DNA of 64,000 nucleotides from assembly GCF_015057245.1 (NCBI RefSeq), contig NZ_SVET01000005.1, positions 62,001 through 126,000 on the forward strand, in the 5' to 3' direction. Position numbers and translations under genes: made by a program. Positions 9,047-16,664 of the stretch are shown in pieces (the stretch's first letter is position 1; every line of letters begins with the position of its first letter). This DNA comes from Pseudobutyrivibrio ruminis (lineage in GTDB: Bacteria; Bacillota; Clostridia; Lachnospirales; Lachnospiraceae). The notes under the pieces were generated by a model. It saw nothing but the letters and a program-made list of their open reading frames with translations, was not told where the DNA came from and did not search any database.

Positions 9047-10259
9047 AACAGAAATGATAAATAGTTACTTAGATAATGAGGTAACTATTAGGGAAAAAGA
9101 TATATATATATTTGGGCACTGCGAGGCATCACTATGCCTTGCAGATTTTCTTGTAGACAAAAATATTATTCCAAAAGCTATTCTTGATAATAATGCTCAA
9201 AAGCATGGTTTTTTATATAAAAATATCCCAGTTATACCAGTTGAAGATATAATGAAAAATGCTGATGATGCAGCAGTATTAATTGTTACTCGTTTTTATG
9301 AATCGATGAATAGGCAGCTAAGAGATTTGGGATTCAAAGGTCCTATAATTAAACTAGTAGATTACAACACATATTCAGAGTATTCTTTATCTCCAGAGAC
9401 TATTGAGCGAAAAACTAAAAGACTTAATCAAGGTATAGAGTCACTAAATATCCTAAAAAAAGAATATGAAAATGAATTGTTGGTGTTCTGCCCATTTAAT
9501 GCATTAGGAGATATATATTTATGTATGTCGTATCTACCGGCATTTGCATCAAAAAGAGGATTTGATAGCACGGCGGTATTTGTATCATCAAAGGCCTGTG
9601 CAAAGGTTGTCGAATTGTTTTCAAATACAAAAGTGAAGGTGATTCAGCAAAAGGAACTGGATGCTACGATACAAGCTGTAATATATACCGAGGATGAACG
9701 TTGCTATATTGCTCATCAAGATAGGCCATATGTAATTAATCTTCACAAAGCGCTATATATAAAGTGCATACCTCTCGAAACAATTTATTGTTGCGGAGTA
9801 TTTGGCCTTCCTAAAGATACAAAACCTATAATTCCGGATAAATGGGAAAAATATCCATTGTTAGATAATATTCCCAAGGGGGAATCTGCAATCATTTCTC
9901 CTTATGCAAAATCAGTTACTGCATTATCGAATGATGTATGGAAAGAAATAGTATCAGATTTAATTTCAAAAGGATATACCGTATATACGAATGTCGCTGG
10001 AGATGAAAATGCACTGGAGGGAACAATACCAATTAGTCCTGCTATTAATGAAATGAAATCAGTAGTAGAACAAGCAGGTTTGTTTATAGGTATACGAAGT
10101 GGCTTATGTGATGTAATCAGGACTGCGGATTGTAGGAAAATAGCGCTATATCCAGATTATTATTACAGTGACACTAAGTGGAAAGCTATAGATATGTATG
10201 CAATTGATACTTTTGAAAACATTGTTGTAGAAGAGGATTATAAATGGGAGCTGAACTAG
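9030..10259 (+). CDS. Rossmann-like domain followed by GT9-like domain
   Basis: 409 residues. Residues 1-115 form the recurring Rossmann-like unit (IYIFGHCEASLCLADFL ... AILDNN). Residues ~148-400 form a GT9-like domain starting LLVFCPFNALGDIYL, with GIRSGLCDVI near residue 354. It is a domain-swapped counterpart of the 153-1235 protein, where the GT9-like part comes first. The acceptor is unknown. The 16-bp overlap with the next gene continues the tightly packed operon. Confidence 0.6.
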   Translation: MNQEHKTEMINSYLDNEVTIREKDIYIFGHCEASLCLADFLVDKNIIPKAILDNNAQKHGFLYKNIPVIPVEDIMKNADDAAVLIVTRFYESMNRQLRDLGFKGPIIKLVDYNTYSEYSLSPETIERKTKRLNQGIESLNILKKEYENELLVFCPFNALGDIYLCMSYLPAFASKRGFDSTAVFVSSKACAKVVELFSNTKVKVIQQKELDATIQAVIYTEDERCYIAHQDRPYVINLHKALYIKCIPLETIYCCGVFGLPKDTKPIIPDKWEKYPLLDNIPKGESAIISPYAKSVTALSNDVWKEIVSDLISKGYTVYTNVAGDENALEGTIPISPAINEMKSVVEQAGLFIGIRSGLCDVIRTADCRKIALYPDYYYSDTKWKAIDMYAIDTFENIVVEEDYKWELN

Positions 10260-10615
10260 TATTATCAACTTTACCAAAGACTTGGATTTTTGATATTGAT
10301 GGAACAATAGCTAAGCATAATGGCTATAAGATTGATGGATATGATACCTTGTTGGATGGAGCAAAAGAGTATATTAATAATATTCCAGAGGAAGACTTTA
10401 TTCTTATTGTTACTTCTCGAACAGATGAATATAAGGATATAACTTTAAATTTTTTACAGCAGAACGGTATTAGATATAATCAAATTATTTTTAATATGCC
10501 AATGGGAGAGCGCATTCTAGTTAATGATCGTAAGCCATCTGGATTGGATATGTCTGTGGCCATTAATATAGATAGGGACCAATTTGAGGTTCCGGAGATT
10601 AGGAGAGAGTTATAA
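10244..10615 (+). CDS. Small HAD-family phosphatase-like protein
   Basis: 123 residues with FDIDGTIA near residue 16 (nucleophile Asp and acid/base Asp of HAD motif I), VTSRTD near residue 60 (motif II Ser/Thr), and ILVNDRKPSG near residue 90 in the motif III/IV position. There is no cap domain. Such short HAD proteins at the end of capsule operons act on sugar phosphates or nucleotide sugars. It is the last gene of the glycan operon; 118 bp of gene-free DNA follows. Confidence 0.65.
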   Translation: MGAELVLSTLPKTWIFDIDGTIAKHNGYKIDGYDTLLDGAKEYINNIPEEDFILIVTSRTDEYKDITLNFLQQNGIRYNQIIFNMPMGERILVNDRKPSGLDMSVAINIDRDQFEVPEIRREL

Positions 10616-10733
10616 AGCGATATAGTTTGTGTATTATCAGAAGACGCTTTCATTTTGCGGGATAATTATAGAAAGAATCATGTTATAATAACGATGTGAT
10701 AATGATAGATTGAAATATAGTAGGAGAATAATT

Positions 10734-12314
10734 ATGGAAAAGAAGCTGCCATTGGGAATACAAAATTTCGAAAAAATTAGGAATGAAGGATATTTATATA
10801 TCGATAAAACAGAATATGTATATAAATTGGCGCATGCTGGTATTCCATATTTTATGAGTCGCCCACGTAGATTTGGAAAAAGTTTATTGGTTTCCACATT
10901 AATGGCATATTGGGAAGGCAAAAAAGAACTTTTTACTGGGCTTGAAATAGAAAAACTGGAAGCTAATAATAAAGATGCTTGGCAGCAATATCCGGTTTTT
11001 TATTTTGATTTTAATAAAGATACATATTCTAGAGAAAATGCCTTAGAAGAAGTATTAAATGAACACTTGACTAGCTGGGAGCAAATATATGGCGATGAGA
11101 AAAGAGAAGCATCATTGCCGGAGAGATTTCGATTTCTCATTGAAAAGGCTGTAGCTAAAACTGGAAAAAACGTAGTGGTTCTAGTGGATGAATATGATAA
11201 ACCCTTGTTAGATGTTATTACTGACGCTTCTAAGGAAGAGCATAATAAGGACGTATTCAAAGGTTTCTTCAGTACATTAAAAAGCTACGACAAGTATATC
11301 AAGTTTGTTTTTTTTACTGGGGTAACGAAGTTTAGCAAAGTTAGCATATTTAGTGATTTAAACCAGTTGACAGATATCTCTATCAATAAAGAATTTGCAG
11401 CTATTTGTGGAATAACAGATAAGGAAATAGATTTATATCTTTCATCATACGTTAGTAAAATGTCATTATCTTTAGGTTTAACTGAGGCTGCATGTAGAGA
11501 AAAACTAAAGAAAATGTATGATGGATATCATTTTCACAATGATTCTCCTGATATATATAACCCATATAGTCTTTTATGTTCTCTTAATAATAATGAGTTC
11601 GAGCCTTATTGGTTTAGTACTGGTACTCCGACATTTTTACTTGAAAAAATACAGAATGAGGATTTTGATGTAAAACTAATTACTGAAGGTAGGCTTTATG
11701 CTGAAAGATATGCTTTATTAGAATATAAGGCAGATGAGATTAATCTGATTCCTTTACTGTACCAAACAGGCTATTTGACTATAAAGAAGTATGATGCAGA
11801 AATTAACGCATTACTGTTAGATTATCCGAATGATGAGGTTAGATATAGTTTTTTAAAGAGCCTTGCACCTATGTTTATGTATAATAGCGAGGGCATATCA
11901 CCTCTCGAGATTAGATCTTTTATTAATGATATTCAAAACAATGATTTGGAGGGAATGAGAAGGCGGTTCGAGTCATTATTTGAAAGCTTGCCTTATGCGA
12001 ACAATAAAGATGCAAAGCTAGTTGAACGAGATTTTCAAAATGTGATTTACATAGTGTTCATTTTATTGGGACAGTTTGTAAAGGTTGAACCACATAGTGC
12101 TAATGGCCGTGCCGATTGTATAGTTGAAACAAATAAAAGCATATTTATATTCGAATTCAAAGTAAATAAGACTGCACAGGAAGCACTAAAACAAATAGAG
12201 GACAATAGATATTTGATTCCTTATTCAGCAGATAGTCGAGATAAATGGATAATAGGGGCCAATTTTTCAACTGAGACACGAAATATATCAGAATGGGAAT
12301 ATAAATGTGTGTAA
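10734..12314 (+). CDS. AAA-ATPase-like protein with C-terminal PD-(D/E)XK domain
   Basis: Start ATG 10734 follows AGGAG at 10721-10725. 526 residues. The N-terminus runs LPLGIQNFEKIRNEGYLYID, the hallmark of the AAA-ATPase_like family (PF09820 by memory). A Walker A variant SRPRRFGKSLLVS lies near residue 43 and a Walker B VVLVDEYDKPL near 147. The C-terminus has RADCIVE...IFIFEFKV, a PD-(D/E)XK nuclease core (PDDEXK_9, PF08011 by memory). These proteins are highly multiplied in Lachnospiraceae and Bacteroidetes; their role (defence, mobile or other) is not established. Coding is AT-rich like the flanking island. Confidence 0.82.
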   Translation: MEKKLPLGIQNFEKIRNEGYLYIDKTEYVYKLAHAGIPYFMSRPRRFGKSLLVSTLMAYWEGKKELFTGLEIEKLEANNKDAWQQYPVFYFDFNKDTYSRENALEEVLNEHLTSWEQIYGDEKREASLPERFRFLIEKAVAKTGKNVVVLVDEYDKPLLDVITDASKEEHNKDVFKGFFSTLKSYDKYIKFVFFTGVTKFSKVSIFSDLNQLTDISINKEFAAICGITDKEIDLYLSSYVSKMSLSLGLTEAACREKLKKMYDGYHFHNDSPDIYNPYSLLCSLNNNEFEPYWFSTGTPTFLLEKIQNEDFDVKLITEGRLYAERYALLEYKADEINLIPLLYQTGYLTIKKYDAEINALLLDYPNDEVRYSFLKSLAPMFMYNSEGISPLEIRSFINDIQNNDLEGMRRRFESLFESLPYANNKDAKLVERDFQNVIYIVFILLGQFVKVEPHSANGRADCIVETNKSIFIFEFKVNKTAQEALKQIEDNRYLIPYSADSRDKWIIGANFSTETRNISEWEYKCV

Positions 12315-12323
12315 GATTCTGAA

Positions 12324-12353
12324 TTGACATAGCCGTACGGCGAAATGTATAAT
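12324..12353 (+). promoter_or_regulatory. Promoter of hipB-like gene with operator in the spacer
   Basis: TTGACA (12324-12329) and TATAAT (12348-12353) are separated by 18 bp. The spacer begins with TAGCCGTACGGC (12330-12341), whose core GCCGTACGGC is a perfect 10-bp palindrome. A bound repressor would block RNA polymerase directly. Confidence 0.75.
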
Positions 12354-12421
12354 CAAAATAAGATTATATAGCCGTACGGCTAATTTTATACAATGCAAAG
12401 ACAAATATAGCCGTACGGGTA
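12330..12421 (+). repeat. Three copies of operator TAGCCGTACGGC
   Basis: Copies start at 12330, 12369 and 12408, exactly 39 bp apart each time. The middle copy is the full 14-bp palindrome TAGCCGTACGGCTA (12369-12382); the third has one change (TAGCCGTACGGGTA). The last copy ends 10 bp before the ATG of the XRE gene at 12432. Regular spacing and position suggest autorepression by that protein. Confidence 0.8.
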
Positions 12422-12431
12422 AGAGGTGTTT

Positions 12432-12644
12432 ATGAAAGTAACAGATTCAAATTCATTTGGAGTAGCAATAAAAAACAAAAGAAAAAAACTAGGGTATACG
12501 CAGAAGTATATTTCAGAATTTACGGGAATAAGTACAAGCTTTTTGTCTGATTTGGAAAATGGAAAAAAGACTATTGAATTAGACAAGGCTCTGAGAATAG
12601 CAAATCTATTAGGGCTTGATGTGGAGTTGAATGAGAGAGGGTAA
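12432..12644 (+). CDS. XRE/HipB-like helix-turn-helix protein (candidate antitoxin)
   Basis: 70 residues from ATG 12432. One Cro/C1-type helix-turn-helix fills the protein: AIKNKRKKLGYTQKYISEF, then GISTSFLSDLENGKKT. The ending LLGLDVELNERG is like HipB. It lies downstream of three evenly spaced operators and upstream of a HipA-like kinase gene, separated by a 301-bp gap with a second promoter. It is likely the autorepressor and possibly the antitoxin. The gap, instead of the usual overlap, is unusual for hipBA. Confidence 0.75.
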   Translation: MKVTDSNSFGVAIKNKRKKLGYTQKYISEFTGISTSFLSDLENGKKTIELDKALRIANLLGLDVELNERG

Positions 12645-12655
12645 TATATTCCACC

Positions 12656-12710
12656 CTTCCTGCCGATATAAAGAATATAAAACAAAAGAATTGATTCTTT
12701 CGGCAGGAAG
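12656..12710. repeat. Inverted repeat downstream of hipB-like gene
   Basis: CTTCCTGCCG (12656-12665) pairs perfectly with CGGCAGGAAG (12701-12710), and AAAGAAT (12670-12676) with ATTCTTT (12694-12700), leaving a 4-base bulge and a 17-base loop. There is no T-run, so it is not a standard terminator. It begins 12 bp after the hipB-like stop codon and could stabilise or process the transcript. Confidence 0.6.
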
Positions 12711-12822
12711 ACCAAATCTCCGTTGGTTGATTTGACAAAGGTCAGGTTGACTGACGCGAAGGCACAGCAGAAGGACAATTCAAGAAAGGAACTAAATAAT
12801 GACATTATCAGTATTCGCTTAA

Positions 12823-12863
12823 GAGCTGCTTTTTGACTTCTGAATGAGGTTGGGAGGCAGCTC
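12823..12863 (+). terminator. Possible terminator between hipB-like and hipA-like genes
   Basis: GAGCTGC (12823-12829) and GCAGCTC (12857-12863) pair, with further partial pairing inside, followed by a short T-rich tract. The long loop makes it a weak terminator at best. Confidence 0.35.
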
Positions 12864-12896
12864 GTTTTATGTTAAACATGTAAAGAAATTAATTAG

Positions 12897-12925
12897 TTGA
12901 CAAGGCGCGCGCCAGCCTCCATAAT
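12897..12925 (+). promoter_or_regulatory. Separate promoter for hipA-like gene with palindrome in the spacer
   Basis: TTGACA (12897-12902) and CATAAT (12920-12925) are 17 bp apart. The spacer holds the perfect palindrome GGCGCGCGCC (12904-12913), striking in this AT-rich stretch. It repeats the design of the 12324 promoter with a different palindrome, so a different regulator (perhaps the kinase's own N-terminal HTH) may bind here. Confidence 0.72.
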
Positions 12926-12945
12926 ATGTCTAAGGAGATATTTCT

Positions 12946-14193
12946 ATGTCAAATGAGCGTAATGCAGGGCGTAAGCCAAAAATCACTTATGAACAATTGA
13001 ATAAAATAATTTCCCGTCATGAATCAGGGGAAAGCTTGTCAGCCCTTGCTGATGAATTCGGCATTTCGCGCCAGGCCTTGCATAAAAGAATAAAAGAGTC
13101 GCAGGAAAAGCCCGTTATAATCAATTGGGTTGTGGATAATCGGCCGGTTTCTACCATCACGGTAGATGTTCGCAGGCAGGCACTTACTCTGGCAAACTAT
13201 GCAGTTCAGTTATCGAAGCTTCCATTTGGTTTCAATACAAATCCTACCTGGCAGGAATTTGTCCGATTGCTAGAGGAAAAATATCTTATCAGCGTGGGAG
13301 TGGACGAGCCAGGAGTATTTTTATTTACCGATGGCGAAAAAACATTTAATCCAGAAAGCATAAAAGAGCTACAAATTGAGTCTGATGACTTAATCCCGGA
13401 ATTCGCATTTACGAAGAAAGACATCTTGCTAACAAGGACAGATACTGATGGTTTCCAAATGAAGGCACTCACATCTGATCACAGATATTTTGTAAAATCA
13501 CAGGCTATCATGGCCGGAATCCAAATGCAGGATTGGGCTGTTGAAATAATCGCATCAGATATTGCAAATCAGCTGGGGATTCCATGTGTTCAGCAAAAGC
13601 ATTGTATTTTTGCATACGGAGGCAGAAAGTTCGATGCAGTATATTCGCAGAATTTTGAGTTGGATGGCTTTACATTTTTGTCGTTCGAATCATTGCTTGA
13701 AACAGTCAATCTTTCCACCAAGGAAGATTATTTCTACAAATTAAACGCCATTGAAAAGTTAAAGTGGTGCGCCAGCCAGTTATCAAAAATAGGAGATATT
13801 TCGTACGAATCCGCAGAAAAATACATGATTGACCTAGCGGTTATTGACTGTTTAGTTGGAAATGTAGACAGGCACACGCGAAACTTTGGATTGTTCTTTA
13901 ATTCTCTAACAGGTGAATACACCATGCCACTTGTTTTTGACAATGGCATGGGCCTCTTCGAGCACGATTACTACCGTGATAATTATCGTAATTACGAAGA
14001 AGCAATGAACAATGTTTATGTGGCGCCATATGGAGAGGATCCCTTCGACTTGCTAGCAGAGCTTAATAAAGAATTCGGTCTAAAAGAATTATATAAAGAT
14101 GTAAAACAAATCACCTATCTGGATACTATAAATACACCATTTGCTAGGGAATATGAAAGGAGGATGTCGGAATTATGGCAGAAGTTAGATTAA
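12946..14193 (+). CDS. HipA-like kinase with N-terminal helix-turn-helix
   Basis: 415 residues; AAGGAG sits 8 bp before ATG 12946. Residues ~10-52 form a resolvase/Hin-type HTH (YEQLNKIISRHESGESLSAL, then FGISRQALHKR). The C-terminal half is HipA-like: RYFVKSQ (candidate ATP-binding Lys), VGNVDRHTRNFG near residue 305 (catalytic loop, N-x-D-x-H-x-x-N) and LVFDNGMGLF near 330 (metal-binding Asp). HipA toxins phosphorylate aminoacyl-tRNA synthetases or similar targets; the substrate here is unknown. The usual HipA N-terminal subdomain is replaced by the HTH. Codon use looks more GC-rich than the neighbours, suggesting a different origin. It overlaps the next gene by 19 bp. Confidence 0.75.
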   Translation: MSNERNAGRKPKITYEQLNKIISRHESGESLSALADEFGISRQALHKRIKESQEKPVIINWVVDNRPVSTITVDVRRQALTLANYAVQLSKLPFGFNTNPTWQEFVRLLEEKYLISVGVDEPGVFLFTDGEKTFNPESIKELQIESDDLIPEFAFTKKDILLTRTDTDGFQMKALTSDHRYFVKSQAIMAGIQMQDWAVEIIASDIANQLGIPCVQQKHCIFAYGGRKFDAVYSQNFELDGFTFLSFESLLETVNLSTKEDYFYKLNAIEKLKWCASQLSKIGDISYESAEKYMIDLAVIDCLVGNVDRHTRNFGLFFNSLTGEYTMPLVFDNGMGLFEHDYYRDNYRNYEEAMNNVYVAPYGEDPFDLLAELNKEFGLKELYKDVKQITYLDTINTPFAREYERRMSELWQKLD

Positions 14194-14531
14194 TCAACAA
14201 TCTTAAAGGAATACTATATTTTCTTGATACTCCTCTTATGGATTTTGAAATAAAAGACAGAGAACTAATAAAAGCAACAGACTTAAGCCAAGGCAAGCTA
14301 TATCCTTGGGAGCTGGCAAAGCTGGGCGTATCCTACGGAAGTATTCTTAAATTTTTCCAGCGTCGCACCATCAGAGAGGGGTGCATGTTCTATCGCGAAC
14401 ACCTTCGGGCTCTTGGAATGGATAAAATGGATTTCGATTTATATATAAAGAAGAACAATGGAAACAATCATCTGGATAATTATTGGGTGAAGTTTGATGA
14501 TTTTGGAGCAAGGAAGTTTTCGGATCTTTAG
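14175..14531 (+). CDS. Small partner protein of HipA-like kinase, unknown
   Basis: 118 residues, overlapping the kinase gene by 19 bp, so almost certainly co-translated. The sequence starts NNLKGILYFLDTPLMDFEI and has LYPWELAKLGVSYGSILKFF. No HTH or membrane segment is seen. HipBST modules also contain a small third protein that neutralises the kinase, so an antitoxin or regulatory role is a reasonable guess, but no homology to HipS is claimed. Confidence 0.6.
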   Translation: MAEVRLINNLKGILYFLDTPLMDFEIKDRELIKATDLSQGKLYPWELAKLGVSYGSILKFFQRRTIREGCMFYREHLRALGMDKMDFDLYIKKNNGNNHLDNYWVKFDDFGARKFSDL

Positions 14532-14581
14532 AAAAATGACTGTAGATATATAGATTTATATGAAAGTGATGATTAGAAATA

Positions 14582-15316
14582 ATGACTCAAGATAAGATGT
14601 ATATTTGGACGGAAGATACAAAATCTGGTTATTCATTCTGGTTGAATTTTTTCAACAGATTGGTTCCAGAAGCAATAGTGCAATCTAAGAAAAATAATAG
14701 TGAATTGGTGAAAGCTGTTTCGAGTTTATTGCAGAATGATACTAATAAATATATTATAATTATGGACCAGGCATTTGATAACCCGCAGGTAATAAGAGAA
14801 CGAAAACGTTTGATGGAGGCTATTCGTGAAAGAAATAATGTTTATATAATAAATATTATTTCTTTTGAATATATTCTATTACAGTTTGATCTATTAACGG
14901 ATTGGGTTTTTGCAGAAGACGATGAGTTATTTACAAAGAGAGAACACTTGCTGAATGTGAGAAGCAGACTTTGCAATATGTTGAATGATTCAAATTGTGC
15001 AGGGTATAAAGACGATGAATGCATAAGCGAGTATATTAATTCACTCAAAGTACATAATGTGGAGCAATTATGTGCTAAACTACTATTTGATATTACAAGA
15101 AATACAGGATTTGAAGTGTCAAAAAAAGCAATAGGGCCTTGTTGGATTAATAACTGTTGCGAATGGCAGGAACGGTCTGCTGATGATATTTGTGGCCTGG
15201 ATAACATAAGAATATCATCAAAAGAAAAAATGCATCAGATATTTATCGATTCGGTAGATTTGGTAAATGGTTTTCAAGCAGCTGGTATAGGGGTGAAAAG
15301 TGATAACAATTTATAA
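14582..15316 (+). CDS. Unknown protein with possible TOPRIM-like N-terminus
   Basis: 244 residues. The first strand ends in an acidic pair (MYIWTEDTKSGYSFWLNFF) and a later strand reads KYIIIMDQAFDNPQVIRE, giving the E...D-x(3-4)-D layout of TOPRIM/DUF4435-type nucleases, though the DxD is spaced atypically. A Cys-rich segment PCWINNCCEW lies near residue 187. It is the first gene of a three-gene overlapping operon ending in a mini P-loop ATPase. TOPRIM plus ATPase pairs occur in OLD and PARIS defence systems; assignment here is tentative. Confidence 0.5.
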   Translation: MTQDKMYIWTEDTKSGYSFWLNFFNRLVPEAIVQSKKNNSELVKAVSSLLQNDTNKYIIIMDQAFDNPQVIRERKRLMEAIRERNNVYIINIISFEYILLQFDLLTDWVFAEDDELFTKREHLLNVRSRLCNMLNDSNCAGYKDDECISEYINSLKVHNVEQLCAKLLFDITRNTGFEVSKKAIGPCWINNCCEWQERSADDICGLDNIRISSKEKMHQIFIDSVDLVNGFQAAGIGVKSDNNL

Positions 15317-15755
15317 GAATAAGCAAGATTTTACTAATAAGAATATGCCAAACATAATATGTGTTGATGTTAATGACGTGTATTTTAATTCCATTACATC
15401 TCAGATGATAGATGATAAGGCAAGAGAAATTATTAGCAAAATTGATGGAGCTGTTTTAGAGGAAAAATATAAAATCAAGTCGAAATTCAATGATACATTA
15501 TTGGATATAGACAAGTTATCAACGGGCTGTAAAACTGCATTAAATGTCCTATATAATCCTTCTGTTTTAGTTAATATAAAAGAATGCGGAGATAATGCCT
15601 TAGAGGTAATATTTGGAATGAACGAGGGCTTTGTTTATAGTGACTATCCTATGATTCCATTTTCATTTGATCAAGTAAAGGTAGTGGATAGTAAAGTAGA
15701 AAAAATAATATCTAGCTATGACGACTTAAAGGAATGGTGGGAAGATGAAAAGTAG
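15300..15755 (+). CDS. DUF4869-like protein
   Basis: 151 residues from GTG 15300, overlapping the previous gene by 17 bp and the next by 11 bp. The middle reads LSTGCKTALNVLYNP then NIKECGDNALEVI, which I recall as the pattern of DUF4869 (KLSGG-x-K...CGDN). That family is known mainly from Lachnospiraceae and has no assigned function. It is soluble with no catalytic motif I can name. Confidence 0.5.
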   Translation: MITIYKNKQDFTNKNMPNIICVDVNDVYFNSITSQMIDDKAREIISKIDGAVLEEKYKIKSKFNDTLLDIDKLSTGCKTALNVLYNPSVLVNIKECGDNALEVIFGMNEGFVYSDYPMIPFSFDQVKVVDSKVEKIISSYDDLKEWWEDEK

Positions 15756-16173
15756 ACCAAAAGTAGTATCGCATTATGAAATATATCATACTTCATTTAA
15801 AATTGACTTTGAGTTTGATAACAATATTACAATTCTAATGGGGGAATCTGGAACTGGTAAGACGGCAACATTCTCATTTATTTCTGATGAAATGGCACTT
15901 GATAATAGAATTGTATGTTTTAATTATCGTGATAATCAGAAGAATATACAAGAAGAATTGCGTAGATGCAACGGTAAGCTAGTTGTAATAGATAATATTG
16001 ATATTATTTTAGATGATGATACACGCAAATATATTTCGACAGATTTAAATAATCAATATTTGCTTATTGGAAGAGACCCTAGAAATTTATATGCTACTTC
16101 GGAAAATTACTATGAACTGATATCCCAAAAAGAAGGGGAATTGACAGTGTTCAAATTAAGAAGGTATATATAA
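15745..16173 (+). CDS. Miniature P-loop ATPase
   Basis: 142 residues. Walker A ILMGESGTGKTATF lies near residue 30 and Walker B KLVVIDNIDIIL near residue 77; later strands (YLLIGRDP) fit a minimal RecA/AAA-like core. There is no sensor or lid domain, so the protein is about half the size of usual AAA enzymes. The start overlaps the DUF4869-like gene by 11 bp, so the three products are probably made in fixed ratio and may form one complex. Confidence 0.65.
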   Translation: MKSRPKVVSHYEIYHTSFKIDFEFDNNITILMGESGTGKTATFSFISDEMALDNRIVCFNYRDNQKNIQEELRRCNGKLVVIDNIDIILDDDTRKYISTDLNNQYLLIGRDPRNLYATSENYYELISQKEGELTVFKLRRYI

Positions 16174-16210
16174 TAAATGTGCTAGTGCGTGGGTATGGTA
16201 CAATTAAATT

Positions 16211-16558
16211 ATGAAACGAGCAGTATATGAAAAGATTTTTGAGCTGATGAAAGCTAAGGGGATGACGCAAAAGGAATTTTCTAAAGCGACAGGAATCCCT
16301 GAAAGTACTATCAGTGACTGGAAAAAGAAAAAGTACAATCCAGGTTTAGATAAGATTCCTGCTATATGCCAAGTACTAGGAATAACTTCGAAAGAGTTAC
16401 TAGGTATTGAAGGCGAGGATGAGCTAGATTGTAGGTATTACTTATCATCAGACGAAATAGAGATAGTAGAGAGTTTTAGAAAAGTAAATAATAAAGATAA
16501 GAAACATATTCTAGTTTATGCTAAATATATAGCACAAGCTTATAAAGAGATGGAATAA
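16211..16558 (+). CDS. XRE-family transcriptional regulator
   Basis: 115 residues. Cro/C1-type HTH at residues ~8-60 (KGMTQKEFSKATGIPESTIS, then WKKKKYNPGLDKI), then a helical C-terminal segment, as in phage-type and defence-linked repressors. It begins 37 bp after the three-gene operon and could regulate it or the following gene. No operator was identified. Confidence 0.75.
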   Translation: MKRAVYEKIFELMKAKGMTQKEFSKATGIPESTISDWKKKKYNPGLDKIPAICQVLGITSKELLGIEGEDELDCRYYLSSDEIEIVESFRKVNNKDKKHILVYAKYIAQAYKEME

Positions 16559-16563
16559 TTAAT

Positions 16564-16602
16564 ACACCTATTATGAAATGAAGTGATAGGTGTTATATTT
16601 TA
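16564..16602 (+). terminator. Hairpin after XRE gene
   Basis: ACACCTAT (16564-16571) pairs with ATAGGTGT (16586-16593), followed by an AT-rich run containing several T bases. It is a weak rho-independent terminator candidate. Confidence 0.45.
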
Positions 16603-16664
16603 GAACAAAAATCCGACAAACCGGATTGCCTAATTGATAATTCATGATTATGGGAGGACAAAAA

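Noticed and set aside
12386..12805. 139-codon minus-strand ORF
   Set aside because: It runs antisense through the operators and the whole HipB-like gene, which has a clear HTH, promoter and start.
12681..12835. Remnant coding frame after the hipB-like gene
   Set aside because: The 51-codon plus-strand frame has no start codon or recognisable family, so a pseudogene call is not justified.
14582..16173. Direct call as a PARIS (AriA-AriB) defence system
   Set aside because: The ATPase is only 142 residues and lacks ABC-type features of AriA, and the TOPRIM-like motif is atypical, so naming it would overreach.
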